A DNA stretch of 64,000 nucleotides from Lateolabrax maculatus. Lineage: Eukaryota; Chordata; Actinopteri; Acropomatiformes; Lateolabracidae. Where the stretch lies: assembly GCA_031216445.1 (NCBI GenBank), contig CM062201.1:3004001-3068000 (forward strand). Direction: 5' to 3'. Position 1 is the stretch's first letter. Each line of letters starts with the position of its first letter. The notes beneath the pieces are model-generated. The model had not been told where the DNA came from. It did not search any database and worked only from the letters and a program-made list of their open reading frames with translations. Made by a program: the position numbers and the translations under genes. Shown here piece after piece: positions 1 through 11,375 of this stretch.

Positions 1-1755
1 CGTTAAGGATGACAACACCAGACCCATTTCAATCGCCAGATTTCTATCCAAATATAGCACAAATTTCCAGAAAACTGGCAAAATAAAAGATGACTTAATG
101 ATGTGTGTTTCCATTCGCTTCTTTTATATTAGGATCTGGGTAAGATAAACAGCTGGTGGCGCCAATTGATCTGATATTTTCGTCTCTTTGGAAGAAGCTT
201 GAGTGACGTTTAAGTCAAATGCTTCATGTACATCATCATTTATTCGCTAAACTTGTTTCCATTGCAATTCGTTTTTATGGATTCACCAACTTTTCCAACT
301 CAGTCAAGTGTAAAATCTAAAGTCAAACTTTATCTCACTTTTTTTTTTTTATATGTCCTGGTGTTTCCTCTCAAGTTTTAATGTCCAACCAGTTGATTAA
401 AATGCAGCTAATCACTGAACAAATTGGAGAAGTGGGCGATGTTTCAGAGGCTACAAAGAATGTTAATAGGCATCAACATGCTTTAGAACACCTTGAGAAC
501 ACCTAATTTTGATTCTGAGAACTGATCCTTGAACCTAAACTACAACATTTTGGGGCAACACAAAACATTGGAGCCATCAGCACAGGAAGACAGCATCTTA
601 TGGTAGAACGATAGCTGTGGCTGTTACTAGGCAACTATTCAATCAAGTAGTACAATTTGACAAAGATAATATCAGCATACTTTCTCTATTTAAAGAGTGC
701 TTTGCCTCGAGTTACAGTATGAGTTGATGCTGAGAGGCTTGAAAGAATCTGGGTGGTTTAAGGGACAAAATTTGAGGACGCAACAAATGAATACACCAAA
801 TTCTCACAAAGTCTGTTTCCACAAACACTCAGTTGAGTCAATCATGCTTTTTCTGTTTAACTTTTAACAGAATGAGAAGACTATTTACAAATGTTTGGTG
901 GTGTACCAATCATGAAATAACTCTATATGTAGGTGACAGCAACTTAGAGGACAACCAAATACTTTCCTTAAGATGGGTCATTTGGGTCAATTTTTAATGG
1001 GTTGATTGACAAGTGTTTTAGCTCATCACAATCAGCTTTGTCTTCAGGTTTTCTCTCCTCTGACCAAATTTGGATTTTCTGGGTACAGTAAATGACAAAA
1101 CAAACCAAAAAGTAGTTTTCCTACAGAAACTTTGGATTGGTTTCACTAATTCTGTATCCATGTTTTACAGTCAACACTCAGGAGGAAAATATATTCTATG
1201 GTAACATTCAGAAGACTGATTTTGGATTATGTAATATAAAATATTTTCTGAAACGGCTCCATTTGTAATTTTAACAGGACTGTTTTTGTGTGGAGCTGGA
1301 TTATCAAAGCAAGATTTCCATGTTATGGCTCATAGTTTCTGAGCTGGCTGTCGGTGAATGTTTCCTCTAACAGCCCTCATAGGTTCTGAGCAGAAAATGT
1401 TCTTCTCCATGCTAATGTCCCATATGAGTACAACTCAAATTGGAAACACATTTTTGTCACAATGGACTCACCAATAGAAGGGGGAAGTAAGAGGAAAGAG
1501 GGTGGTGCTGGGGCAAAACCCATGGAGTGTCAGAAATGAAAAGGTATCATCCTCTGAGGAGTATGAATATGCTCAGTAAATTCAATGGCATTCTCCCCAT
1601 TACAATTTTGATGTTTTGGTGGAACTTTTGGCCAGATGGTGAGGCTAGAAGAAAGGTCATGATGGTGGCCAAACATCCTCTAGGGAAACAGCCGGTTTCA
1701 TGGCAATGAGACCCATAATTGGAGAAATTAAATTTCAGGATAAATCCAGAGATCC
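1..1755. other. Unassigned AT-rich DNA, no gene seen
   Basis: No reading frame with recognisable protein motifs, no tRNA-like fold and no obvious tandem array was seen. Short open frames near 1527-1945 overlap the downstream end of the LINE relic and carry no family motif in their own frame. Confidence 0.6.
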
Positions 1756-2222
1756 AGAGACACTTGACCTCCTTTTGCTTGGGGCAGCAACTCACTCCCG
1801 TCCTGGAGGGAGCAATCCACTGTGTTCCTGCGAACCATGGTTTCAGGTGTTTACTCTATTTTCGACAGCTTCACACTTGGCTGCAAACCTTCTGATGAAG
1901 CCAACAGAACCACATCATCTGCAAAAAGCAGAGGTGCAGTTCTGAGGTCCCCCATACTCCCGCAGTACCCCCCACAGGATTCCCCGGGGAACACGGCCGT
2001 AAGCCTTCTCCAAGTTCAGAAAAAAAATGTAGACTGGATGGGCAAACTCCCATGACCCCGACCCAAACAACCATGCAAAAGTAAAGAGCTGGTCCACTGT
2101 TCTATGGCCAGGACGGCCACAGGTCTGATAATATGACTACAGAGGCGATCATCGATCTTTGGCCTAAGGTGTTCTGGTAACAAGTACATTTATGAACCAC
2201 CTTATGCTCGAACATGGTGTTT
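1756..2222 (-). mobile_element. LINE relic with endonuclease and reverse-transcriptase pieces fused by deletions
   Basis: Reading the minus strand from 2222 down, the piece NTMFEHKVVHKCTCYQ matches the late endonuclease part of an abundant fish LINE. It is joined almost directly to the start of the reverse transcriptase (RPGHRTVDQLFTF, then SWEFAHPVY and LEKAYGRVPRGILWGVLREYG, about 2130-1945). A further jump leads to the catalytic block around 1890-1930, which in a shifted frame reads LLFADDVVLLAS, and then to a thumb-like piece with GSELLPQ near 1790. The order is that of a LINE ORF2, but most of the linker and the fingers/palm spacer are missing and the frame shifts between pieces. It is a dead copy. 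Clade is not assigned; RTE-like is possible. The motif matches are strong, the exact ends are not. Confidence 0.8.
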
Positions 2223-3347
2223 TGCAGGAAGTGCAAATAAAAGTTGCTGTGCAACTTCTGGTCTGACTGGGCATTAGGCCGTGCTCAGACTGACATTAGC
2301 ACTGATTGAAAAAGTGCAGCCCCATCAGTTTTTTTAATGGGACTGCTGCATTGGCTGAGTAGGGATGCAGCCGCAGAGGACTATGGCAAAAAAAACAGAG
2401 TCCTCTGGCTAAGAAGTTAAATATAATTCTAATATATATAATATATATTATAATATAAATATTATAATTCTTAACTGCTGTGTAGTGTTTAATAACCCTT
2501 CTTCCTGGATCCTATGTCATCGTCTCACTAGTAGCCTACCTGAAACAACGTGCCCACGCCAAAGCAGCCTCTTCTGTTGTTTTAACACAGGGCGGGCTGT
2601 TTTCTGTCTGGATGCTCGTGAGGCCCAGATCCCAATGGGGGAAAAAAACCTGACAAACAAGAATGTTAACATTGTGCTATCGTGTGGTGGAGTGGGTTAC
2701 TGGACTCCATTCAGTCAGATTATCAGTCTCTGTCTTCAAAAAGAACTCGAAGACCTAATTCTTCTGAGAGTATTTACTCATTCTTTTTCTCTTGTTAAAA
2801 CACAGCTAATTTTCTATGCATTTATGTGTTACTTCTTCAAACTTATTGTTACTTTATTTATTGTTACCCTTATGGCATCAGGTGGAACAAAATGTGTGGC
2901 AAGTGTTGACGTGACATGAATGCAGCATAAGCCCAAATGGGACATCAGGACACAATTGAATTGAAAGGGATCTCCCCTACATCACTAAATAAAACAACCA
3001 GCACCATCAATATTAAACTGTAAATTTATGGTACATATGTGCCTCCAAAGACTCATTAAATATGTTTTATAAATCAAACAGGACAGGGCAAAAATATATA
3101 CAGATAATAAACGTTTTTCAAATTCCTGTTGCAAGAGCAGCACTGCTGAGGAATGTTACCGGCAGATATAATCTCAGCAAAAATATCAGTGACCCAAGAG
3201 GTTCTGGGATGCCATTGAAGACATAGGGATAACCTGCTTTTATGGTTTCACTCATCAGATTTATACTTTACACTCTGGGGAGCTTTTACTTGCAGACCAA
3301 CATCTGGAGCTGGTTGTACCTTTACCACCTACCCTCCCTCCCCAAGT
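2223..3347. other. Unassigned DNA with an AT palindrome
   Basis: No gene recognised. About 2430-2472 is an almost pure A/T stretch of near-palindromic ATATAT and TATAAT units. A 144-codon open frame at 2485-2919 has no family motifs and was not accepted as a gene. Confidence 0.5.
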
Positions 3348-3362
3348 CCCCCCCCCCCCCCC
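3348..3362. repeat. Poly-C tract
   Basis: Uninterrupted run of 15 C bases in a pyrimidine-rich stretch. Length is likely to vary between individuals. Confidence 0.95.
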
Positions 3363-3988
3363 AACTCCTACATTTTGAGCGATGAGAGTCAAATTCCCTT
3401 GTTGTTAAACAGCAGCAAACAGGACAGGGGGGCTGGAGGTGAAACAAATGTACAGAAGACTGAATCTGTTTTGTGTCCAAATGCCAAACTGCTGAACAGG
3501 TCAACAGGACTATTTTAGAAGATATGTGTCGGAAAGTAAACAGTGCCCACACTAAATCCTCAGTGAATGCCTTTACATGGCATTCACGCAGCTATTTTAA
3601 ACAAGGTTTTTCTACTGTTAGAGGGATTTAATAGGGATATTAATCTGTCAGCATAAGCCCACACATACACCCATAATTCTTGTATTTGGAGCTTGCTTTA
3701 TCACCTGCTATTGAACAGTCACTGAGGTTCCTCAATAGCATTTAGGATGATGAAATCCTTTAGCTCCCACTGAATTTGTATGGAAGTAATAGGTGGATCA
3801 AGATGCTGTTCTTGGCAAATAACAGTGTAGATAATAAAACAATAATCAAATAATACCCCTGTATGAAATCTTTCACATACTCCCAACACACACATTTAAT
3901 ACCTACCTATCAAGGTCTTTTTTTCAGAATTTTACCTCTACTTTTTGCAACTGACCCATTTGTTTTTTGTTAAACATTTTTTGATGAA
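3363..3988. other. Unassigned AT-rich DNA
   Basis: Nothing recognised on either strand. Confidence 0.5.
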
Positions 3989-4310
3989 ATGTCTCTGTTA
4001 GCCAGTTCTCAATGTTGTTCCATACTTTTCAGAGGAAAAAATAACCTTTCAGTGTCACTGTTAGTGTCAGTGTTATTCTATATTTTACAGAGAATTACTC
4101 ATAAATGTCACAGTTTGTCCATTCTTAATGTTGTTCTAGTAAATTTATTTTTTAAATGTGAGCAGTTCCTGAATTAATTTCCATGGTTTTTGAAGAAATG
4201 TTTTAAGTGCTATTTTCTAATTTATTCCATACATTTCAAAGAGGTTTTACTTTGTGTTAGCCAGTTCACTATTTTGTTCCATACTTTTTGCAATTTTGCT
4301 CCATGCACTC
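3989..4310 (+). repeat. Degenerate tandem array, unit about 55-65 bp
   Basis: Related phrases recur in the same orientation: TTAGCCAGTTCTCAATGTTG near 3997, GTCAGTGTTATTCTATATTTT near 4066 (shared in part), GTCCATTCTTAATGTTGTTC near 4115, and TTAGCCAGTTCACTATTTTG near 4257. The shared core is a CAGTT/CCATT box followed by TGTTGTTCCATACTTTT. Copies are poorly matched and spacing is irregular, so this is an old minisatellite or a row of decayed copies of one unit. Unit boundaries are by eye. Confidence 0.5.
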
Positions 4311-4689
4311 TTCATGAGGAATTCACTTTTGTTGGATACAAAACCATTTCAGCTTGTGTTACCACAGTGAATTGGGATGAAGAAGAGTAGTTATAGAAGT
4401 ACCTGCATAAATCAGTGATGAACACATGGGCAGTTCAGTCCATTAAACATAGCCCTGTGTAGTGCAACAAGGCCTAAAAAGCAAGCATTTAGTAGTCACC
4501 TGTAAGTCACAAAGTGGAAGTGGGCCCTGAGCTTTAATAGCGGCATCCTTCTCTGCTGAGTACAAATCTATAAAACTGCAGATTCCCACTCTTTTCCAGA
4601 GGGGCGGCAAACTGCTTCCACATGTGCTTTTTCCATATCCCGCTGCTATTCTGGAATTTCGTTTATGTACATTGTCAAACTTCTCACAC
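4311..4689. other. Unassigned DNA
   Basis: No gene or repeat recognised. An 87-codon minus-strand frame at 4443-4706 has no known motif. Confidence 0.45.
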
Positions 4690-5060
4690 TGTGAGAATAA
4701 AGGCATAAAAGCAATTAGGGGCCAGGGGGGAAAGCAAAGACGAAGTGGAAGACAGCGGCGGGCCGGAGGAGCTGGATGTGTGGTGCCAGGGCTTGGTGGG
4801 GTTTAGGGATGTGGTGGTTGTGTGTGTGTGTGAGTGTGTGTGTGTGTTTGTGAGGGGGATCCCCAGGACAGAGCCTGGATCTGGGTTTCCATTCACACGG
4901 GAAGCAGGGTAATAGCCGTGCTGCATCCTGCTTCAGGAGGATCCTCTGGACTAACAGGACAGCATCTCCAACCACCATGCCCCTGACATCATACAGGGGT
5001 CCTGAGAACATGCAAACACAGGAAAGAGGCATCTCGCTCCAGTGTCCACCCCTGTTTCCC
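4690..5060. promoter_or_regulatory. Candidate regulatory island (richer GC), with an imperfect GT repeat
   Basis: This block has visibly higher GC and more complex sequence than its AT-rich surroundings and contains no coding motif. About 4817-4850 is an imperfect (GT)n run. That it is regulatory is inference from base composition alone; alignment to other fish would be needed to call it conserved. Confidence 0.25.
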
Positions 5061-6599
5061 TGTTTTTTACTGTGAGGTATTTACAGGCTTCAAAAACCTT
5101 AATTTATTGGTTTGTAATGTTACCTAGAGCTGAACTGAAGACAGATTTAACAATATGAGAAAACAAATCTGAGAAGAGCTTCTTTTAGATATGTGGGGAA
5201 ATTATGAGAAAGATACAGGAAATGAATTATTAAAAGGCCATACTATCACTAAATATGATAAGCAGTTGCTTTTATATTCTATTAATCATCTTGCGACCAT
5301 TCCGATTGATCTTGCCTGACCCCCAGTTTGGAAACCACTGTGCCATTTACTGATCTGAAACCATGAAAGCAAAACTTGATTATATTCAAAACAAACATAC
5401 TGTATTTACTCTGTTCTGAGTTCAACTATGAATTGTCTCACATGTGCCTCAAATAAGGTTTTGGGATTTACAACCAACAATATTAGTTCCATTCACTTCT
5501 TGAGAAAACTCTTTAAAGGCAGGAAGAAGACAGTGTTGTACTGTGGTTAAATGACAAAAGCAGAACTTCAGATGATTTTCATTTACTATTTTTTTATTCT
5601 TATGCCTCATTTAATCAGTGTCTTAAAAGTCACATACTTGCTTGGGGCACTTTAGGGGTAGATTGTTTTGAGTGTACATTCACTGTTATGAATTTGTTCG
5701 AGGGAAGTGATTGAATGGATTTTGTTCTGTATTGATTGGCGTGATGAAAAACATGCAGCGTTGACAGTAAGATTTCCTTCTATGAGCGCAGACTAAATAT
5801 CCACATGGACAGACGCTACCAGTGATGAAGGGCTGAGTAAACACATGAAGGAAGTTTATGCACATTTTTAGGCTCATATTAATCTCTGTTATGAGAATTC
5901 ATAGTACACAGGACAGTATAATAGGTAGAATCAAGCTGATGTATATCAGGCCTATGAGGGGTGAGGAGCCCAACATCAATGAAGTGATCCTTCCAGTACT
6001 ACAAGGATTATGTGTGTACCCAAAGCCTGATTTATCTTATTGCTGTCCAAAAACTATTAAAGTCAAACAAAATTTTGAATTTTCCTCATTTTATCATATT
6101 TTATTATGTATAAAAAAGTATAATGATATTGCAGCTACTGTGCACAGTTTAAAAATTTTCAAAAGAAGATAAAACTGTTTTTGTGACATATTTGTAGAAA
6201 CGTAGGCGTTTCCATGACATGGGGTCAGTGCCAACTGAAAACCGGTGTTGCTAGGAGACTCATTGTTAATTTCCATGGTGTGCTACTGATCATATAGCTT
6301 ACCAAGCTTCATTTCTTACATTGTGTTATATATATCAATATCTGTATCTATATATAGATATATATAACCATTGGAGATTTAATCCATCACTTAACAACAT
6401 TCAAAATTTGGGAGAAGGTGTTGTGCTGCTAAGTTTGTATTCCACTTGAAAAATGGAAGCTAGTTGGCTTCGCTTGCTAACATTGCAGACATTGTGCCAC
6501 GTTCATCCCATGTAATAGTAAGGAGGAAGTGACAAATGGCAAATGACCACACTGACAAAGCTCACAACCGGTAGCCCTGAAAATTATGCACCCCGTACG
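5061..6599. other. Unassigned AT-rich DNA
   Basis: No gene recognised. About 6328-6368 is a (TA)-rich stretch with short palindromes. Near 5320 a GTTTGGAAACCACTG-type phrase resembles the ends of fish hAT-like repeats, but no partner end was found. Confidence 0.45.
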
Positions 6600-7124
6600 C
6601 TACTCTGTGTATCAAAAAAGCAGCAATCTCTGGGTCTGAAAAGTGAAGCCAATGTGGAAGTGCTTTAAACCTGCATTCTATCAAGAGGCCAGCAGGAGGC
6701 GACTCCACTGGTTACAAAAAAAAAAGAAGTCAGATTGTATAGAAGTCAATTAGAAACTGTCCCAACTTCTCTCTTGATTTATTACCTCAGTAAACCCTTT
6801 CCTGATGAGTTCATGTTCTCAATCGCTAGTTTAAGTCTTCATCCGTCCAGCATGATGTTCATTTTGGAAATTATGATCCCATTTAGAGTAACGTAGATGA
6901 TTAAGCAGGGAATGCTTTAGGGCGGGGCTACCTTGTGATTCACAAATTGCTACCACGGCAACTGCCAATCAGCTCTACCCTCTCATCCAAGTAACGTCAC
7001 TTCAGGCTCCAAAACACCAAGATGAAGACGGCCAAAATGCCAGACTCGAGGTTTCAAAACGGCCTTCCACAAACCAACGAGTGACATCACAGAGGCTACG
7101 TTGACTTCTTTTATACAGTCTGTG
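6600..7124. mobile_element. Common fish non-autonomous repeat (about 0.5 kb)
   Basis: I recognise the body of this block as a repeat present in many teleost genomes: GCGACTCCACTGGTTAC near 6699, a stretch with AGAAGTCAGATTGTATAG near 6724, TTTAGGGCGGGGCTACC near 6917, GACGGCCAAAATGCCAGAC near 7028 and the end phrase TTTTATACAGTCTGTG near 7109. It has no coding capacity. The terminal ACAGTCTGTG-type phrase suggests an inverted-repeat element, but the left end is unclear and the superfamily is not assigned. Recognition is from memory of fish repeats, not from a search. Confidence 0.6.
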
Positions 7125-7255
7125 CACATCAAATTACAGTATTGAGATCATCAGTCAGTACCAGAAATTCATGCCCTCAATAGAACGCCATCACTGCATA
7201 TAACTTCTTGGTGATTACCCTGCTGATTTCTTAGCAAAACATCATCATCAATCAA

Positions 7256-7480
7256 TGATAGTCCTCAAAATAGTCCTCAACAAATGCACAATTTCCTCCT
7301 GTAACATTTGATAGAAAAAGTGATTTAGAAAAATTACTAAGCATTTTTTAAACATTACCCTATATTTGTGAGCTGTTTTCAGTCTTCAGTCTGCACCAAT
7401 GAGCCACAGACAGTGTAGGGAAGTCTGAAAGTATTGAGAGACGGACTAACACATTGTTGGATTGGGTCTATTCCTGGGAT
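7256..7480 (+). repeat. Dispersed repeat family B, copy 1
   Basis: Shares the phrase AGTCCTCAACAAATGCAC (7272) followed by ATTTCCTCC and, about 100 bp on, GTGAGCTGTTTTCA with copies at 8332 and 25775. No coding capacity. Ends are not defined. Confidence 0.55.
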
Positions 7481-7639
7481 TTGTTGACAATACTTTTATT
7501 CAGTACACCATTGGATCTCTGTATGCTCTGAAACAACAGGCAGCCCTGTTTCCCCATGAGATAAGGAGAATAGACCAATTAAAGGAGGAAATGGACACCT
7601 ACGTTAAAAAACACATATCCTTATGATGTGAAACCAAAA

Positions 7640-7905
7640 AAAAAAGACAATACAAGCAGTGGAAGGAGGCAGAGCTTTGGGGGTGGTTGTTGAAGAGGTC
7701 CAGATGCAAGGAGCGTGCACGATGAGTACACACAGTTGAGGAAGAGGACAGGCCGGATGCCTAGAGAAAGAAGCTGCCGCCTACCTCCCATCAATCCCCC
7801 ACCAACAGCTTCTCTTTCTCTGCTCTTCCCAAAGAGAGCTGATGACGAGCGAAAAGGCAAAACCTTCCCCAGGCTATAATTAGCAACCCTCAATTTGACT
7901 CATCG
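7640..7905. promoter_or_regulatory. Candidate regulatory element with homeodomain-type core
   Basis: A complex, GC-richer block. Its right part contains AGCTGATGACGAGCG and a TATAATTAGC core at about 7875-7884 that fits a homeodomain site. No coding motif. Regulatory role is inferred from composition and motif only. Confidence 0.3.
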
Positions 7906-7915
7906 TAGTCTCTGT

Positions 7916-7919
7916 GCGT

Positions 7920-7965
<46 letters not shown>

Positions 7966-7979
7966 ATGTGTGTGTGTGC
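7916..7979. repeat. (TG)n microsatellite with TA interruptions
   Basis: About 60 bp of TG units with two or three TATG interruptions. The long Cys/Val reading frame across it is only the repeat translated. Confidence 0.95.
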
Positions 7980-8331
7980 AAGCTATGTGTTTAACCCTGA
8001 CGGAGCTATCAAGTCTTTGGGAGCCTTGGGAGGAAGTCAACTTCTGCAAAACAGATGTGACTTGTAGGAGCCATGAAGTGTCTTACATTAGAATGAGCAA
8101 CATATTAGCAACATGTATTTCTGTGTTAGTGTTTGCATGTGCAGTGATGCAGGGTAGAAAAAAAGTAGCAAAAAATATGATTTTTCTCATCAGGGGTCAA
8201 ACATCCCTATGAACAAAAAATAATATAAAAAATAATCATACATTTCTGAAAGCAATAATTAATGTTTTAAATGTCTCTAATATGCAGGGCTAAAATTGAA
8301 AGGCAAATAAATTCTAATAAAACGTCATATG

Positions 8332-8640
8332 CAAATATGGATTAATCTGCCGCTGAAAATAGTCCCCAACAAATGCACTATTTCCTCCAATTTGACAACG
8401 TTTAATAAAAAACTAGTGACCAGCTGTTTAAGGAAATTACTGATCCTTTTTGAAAACATGAATCTATATATCTGTGAGCTGTTTTCAAAAGTCTTCTGGT
8501 GGACAAACTATGAAATGGAGATACTGTGATACCCCATAATGCTACAGATGATGATGTATCATCATTTATATATAATAAAAACTAATAGTATAATAAAAAC
8601 ATAAGATTCTGAAAGGAATGGTTAATGGAAACCAAGTGGA
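8332..8640 (+). repeat. Dispersed repeat family B, copy 2
   Basis: CGCTGAAAATAGTCCCCAAC at 8351, followed by a TTTCCTCC box and GTGAGCTGTTTTCA at 8474, matches the copies at 7256 and 25775 in order and spacing. This copy appears the longest of the three. No open frame. Confidence 0.6.
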
Positions 8641-10456
8641 GTATGGGGGCACGGAGGGGTTCTTGAAAGTGTTGCAGGGATCCCCCAACAAAAATATGTA
8701 ATACTTTCTATAGTTCCACAGAAATCAACCTATTCTGGAAAATGTGGGAGAATGGCCATTACAATCAGACATTTCACCCAACTTTCCATTTAAAGTGTAG
8801 AGGATTACACAGCCCAACAGTGAATCAACAAAATTTAACAACAGTATTTGAGCATTCTGACATGTTTGAGTGCCCCTGCTGCTGTTTGTGTGCAATACAT
8901 TGAGAAGACTTTGGTTAGAAAAAACACCCATTATGCATCCCCTGCCTTGACTTCTTCCTAACATGAAATTCAGCCCTACGAATCATGAACCTACAAATTG
9001 AACAAGACTTGCAATAAGCTGAAAGCTAATGCTTTCTTAGTCTTAAGCCCTGAAGTCATTCTTTTTCAAATTGCACCATTATTTTATAAAGAGCTTTCCC
9101 ATGCTCCATTTGTCTATTTAACACAGCACATCTGGTGAATCCATTCTTCTTTCTGGCTTTCCTTGTGAATAACAGTCTGTCGTCATCGCAGCAACGGAGG
9201 TGGGTGCGATGGGGGATGGGGGGCAGTGTGGAGACTTGCATTACAGCTTTATGAGTGATGGACTGCTTCAGTGCTGGACGAGCCGGGCTGAGCTGAGAGC
9301 CAGTGGAACACATTGTTATGGCAACATCACAGTGAGTGTGTTTAGACTAGGCTGTGCTGTGCAGTGAGGTAATGCCTGTGATGTAACTTCAAGGAAGCAA
9401 ACAGGAGAGAGGGGAATACGTACTATAGGGGGCAATGGTGGAATTGGCACTAATGTTTGCCAGACCACAGCACACAGTGTTATGTAGGAAACAGAAACTG
9501 AAGAGAGGCAAACCCGCCTGGTAACAGAGCTGCTCCAGGAAAGTTAGATTAGTTTAGTTCAAAATCACACAGTGTGACTGCAAAAAGAAAAGCCATTAAA
9601 AACCAAGTCCAGTTTTTAAGTGTTGACTCTAAGTAACTGGTAGGATTTTGTATTTTTGCATTTAAAGCCACTATATGTAGTATTTGAAAATGTCCAACTT
9701 TGGCTCCCCCCACTGGTAGTAGTGTTAAAAAAGACTGTCAGAATGTACACTGCTACACCCAATGTCATCCTGAAACATCAATATTTAGTCAGTATGTATA
9801 CTGTATATACATTTGAAAAAAAAAAAAGAAACTCTTACAATAGAGACAGAGCAATGCATTGATGAGCCACTTAAGGACAGATAAACTTCAAAATGGACAG
9901 CAGACAATCCTGCAGTTCTGTTTACACTGGGTGTCTGTCCCAAAAGATGTGTTCACACACATACAGTACACGTGTACAGCCCATGTCTGGGCCGTGCTTG
10001 GATGGTCCACACATACCATTGCAAACATGGGCAAATCACAAACTTTACACACATAGCCCCTCACGGCCCTGAAGCTATATCTTTGCTTCATTTCATCCAT
10101 TGCTGGCTGTCAGAGAGAGAAAAAGACACATTTTCTAATAGGTGAGCCAGAAGCATTGCACAATAAATGTCAGACCCGAACCAGACCCGAACCCTGTTAC
10201 TTTGTAGGGACCCGTGAGGTTCGGTTTTGATTATCATCATTTGGTGATCATAGGGATCAGTAGTTTACACTGCAGATCAAACAACAGTTTATTGTATATA
10301 TAGTAAAAGCAAGACATGTAACATGGCTTTTTTCCACCTTTGTCTTACGCCCAAAAAAGATGAAAGCAACCATGACGGAAACAATGTGTTCCCTCCAATA
10401 ACACCTTACAGTACAAGTATCAGTAATTGTACAGTATGTTAGAACCATCATCATCA
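8641..10456. other. Unassigned DNA, one possible conserved island
   Basis: No gene recognised. The part at about 9050-9330 is more complex and GC-richer, with TATTTTATAAAGAGC and a GC-rich tail, and could be a conserved non-coding element. At 10172-10195 the 11-bp unit CAGACCCGAAC occurs twice in tandem. Near 9660 a phrase around CCACTATATGTAG resembles the ends of small fish repeats. Confidence 0.4.
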
Positions 10457-10856
10457 AGTCTGCTGACGCCACTGTCGTGATCTCCGATAACAAGAGAAGG
10501 CCTACCTAGAGGAAGTGATTCACCTGGAGAACTGGTGCCAGGAGAAAAACCTCACTGTGGACGTCAGCAAGACCAAGGAGCTGATAGTGGAGAAGCTGGA
10601 AAGGAAATACCATCCCCTCAGGAACAACGGGGGCCCATTGGAGAGGGTGGACAGGTCATGCCGTGTCCTCTCACATCAACAGCTTGAAGACCAAAACAGA
10701 GAGGATGAGGAGCAATTTCTTCTTTCCTTCCTGTCTGTCTGTCTGTCTATCAGTCTATCTGATTGCGTTCCAGAGCTAAGCCTCTAAGAATGTCACTATG
10801 TGTTGTACTGTGCATGATTGTATATGTGACAATAAAACTTGATTTGATTTGAATAT
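10457..10856 (+). mobile_element. LINE 3' relic with TTGATTTGATTTGA tail
   Basis: The start reads, across small frame problems, as a degenerate version of the reverse-transcriptase active-site region (SADATVVISDN in place of FADDTTVVG). It is followed by EEVIHLENWCQEKNLTVDVS and KTKELIVE (about 10505-10590), the normal order for many fish LINEs. After about 10690 the coding part jumps to a 3' untranslated part with CTGT repeats (10727-10752) and ends in GTGACAATAAAACTTGATTT plus GATTTGA, a tail I recognise as a typical fish LINE terminus. It is 5'-truncated and internally deleted, with the second Asp of the active site lost. The open frame 10515-10787 covers the readable part. Clade not assigned. 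Confidence 0.8.
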
Positions 10857-11375
10857 ACTGATGTTTCAGATTGTCCAGCCAAAAGCACATATAGTATGAC
10901 AGTTTTATATGTGGATGGCATTACAAACAGATTACTGATAATAACATCTACAGATGCATGTTTTTAGTTGTTGATTCAGTTATTTGTACAAGAAGAAAAA
11001 GGTCCTTTGCGGCTGCACATGGCTCAGATTGTCATTTTGCATCTTGCTCTGGCTTTAAGTTTCCCAGGCAGGTTTTCTGAGTCATAGGTGTGAAGTCATT
11101 AAAACTTTCAGTCCCTCTGCCTCACCGAGCTGCATCGACCTGCCCAGCTCGTCCCTGGGCTGCCTGACCTCGACCCACAGCCTCCTGAGGCCCCCGCTGC
11201 CTGTTCATTTACTGTTCCCCAAAAACCCAGATAGGACTAAAATTACTGTGATACCTTCTCAAAAAATAGGGAGATGTGTTTTGTAACCATCTAATGTCAA
11301 ACATAGCAGTTCTGCTTGTGTTGTTTTCAGTGTTGCTATTTAAACTCTGCTTTCTTTTCTCCCGCTCACTGGTTT
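10857..11375. other. Unassigned DNA
   Basis: No gene recognised. The second half (about 11095-11215) is GC-richer and grades into the next island. Confidence 0.4.

Noticed and set aside
2485..2919. 144-codon plus-strand open frame
   Set aside because: No recognisable domain; low-complexity hydrophobic C-terminal part is translated T-rich DNA; no splice or promoter context.
7895..8212. 105-codon frame with a Cys-Val repeat
   Set aside because: The repeat is only the (TG)n microsatellite translated.
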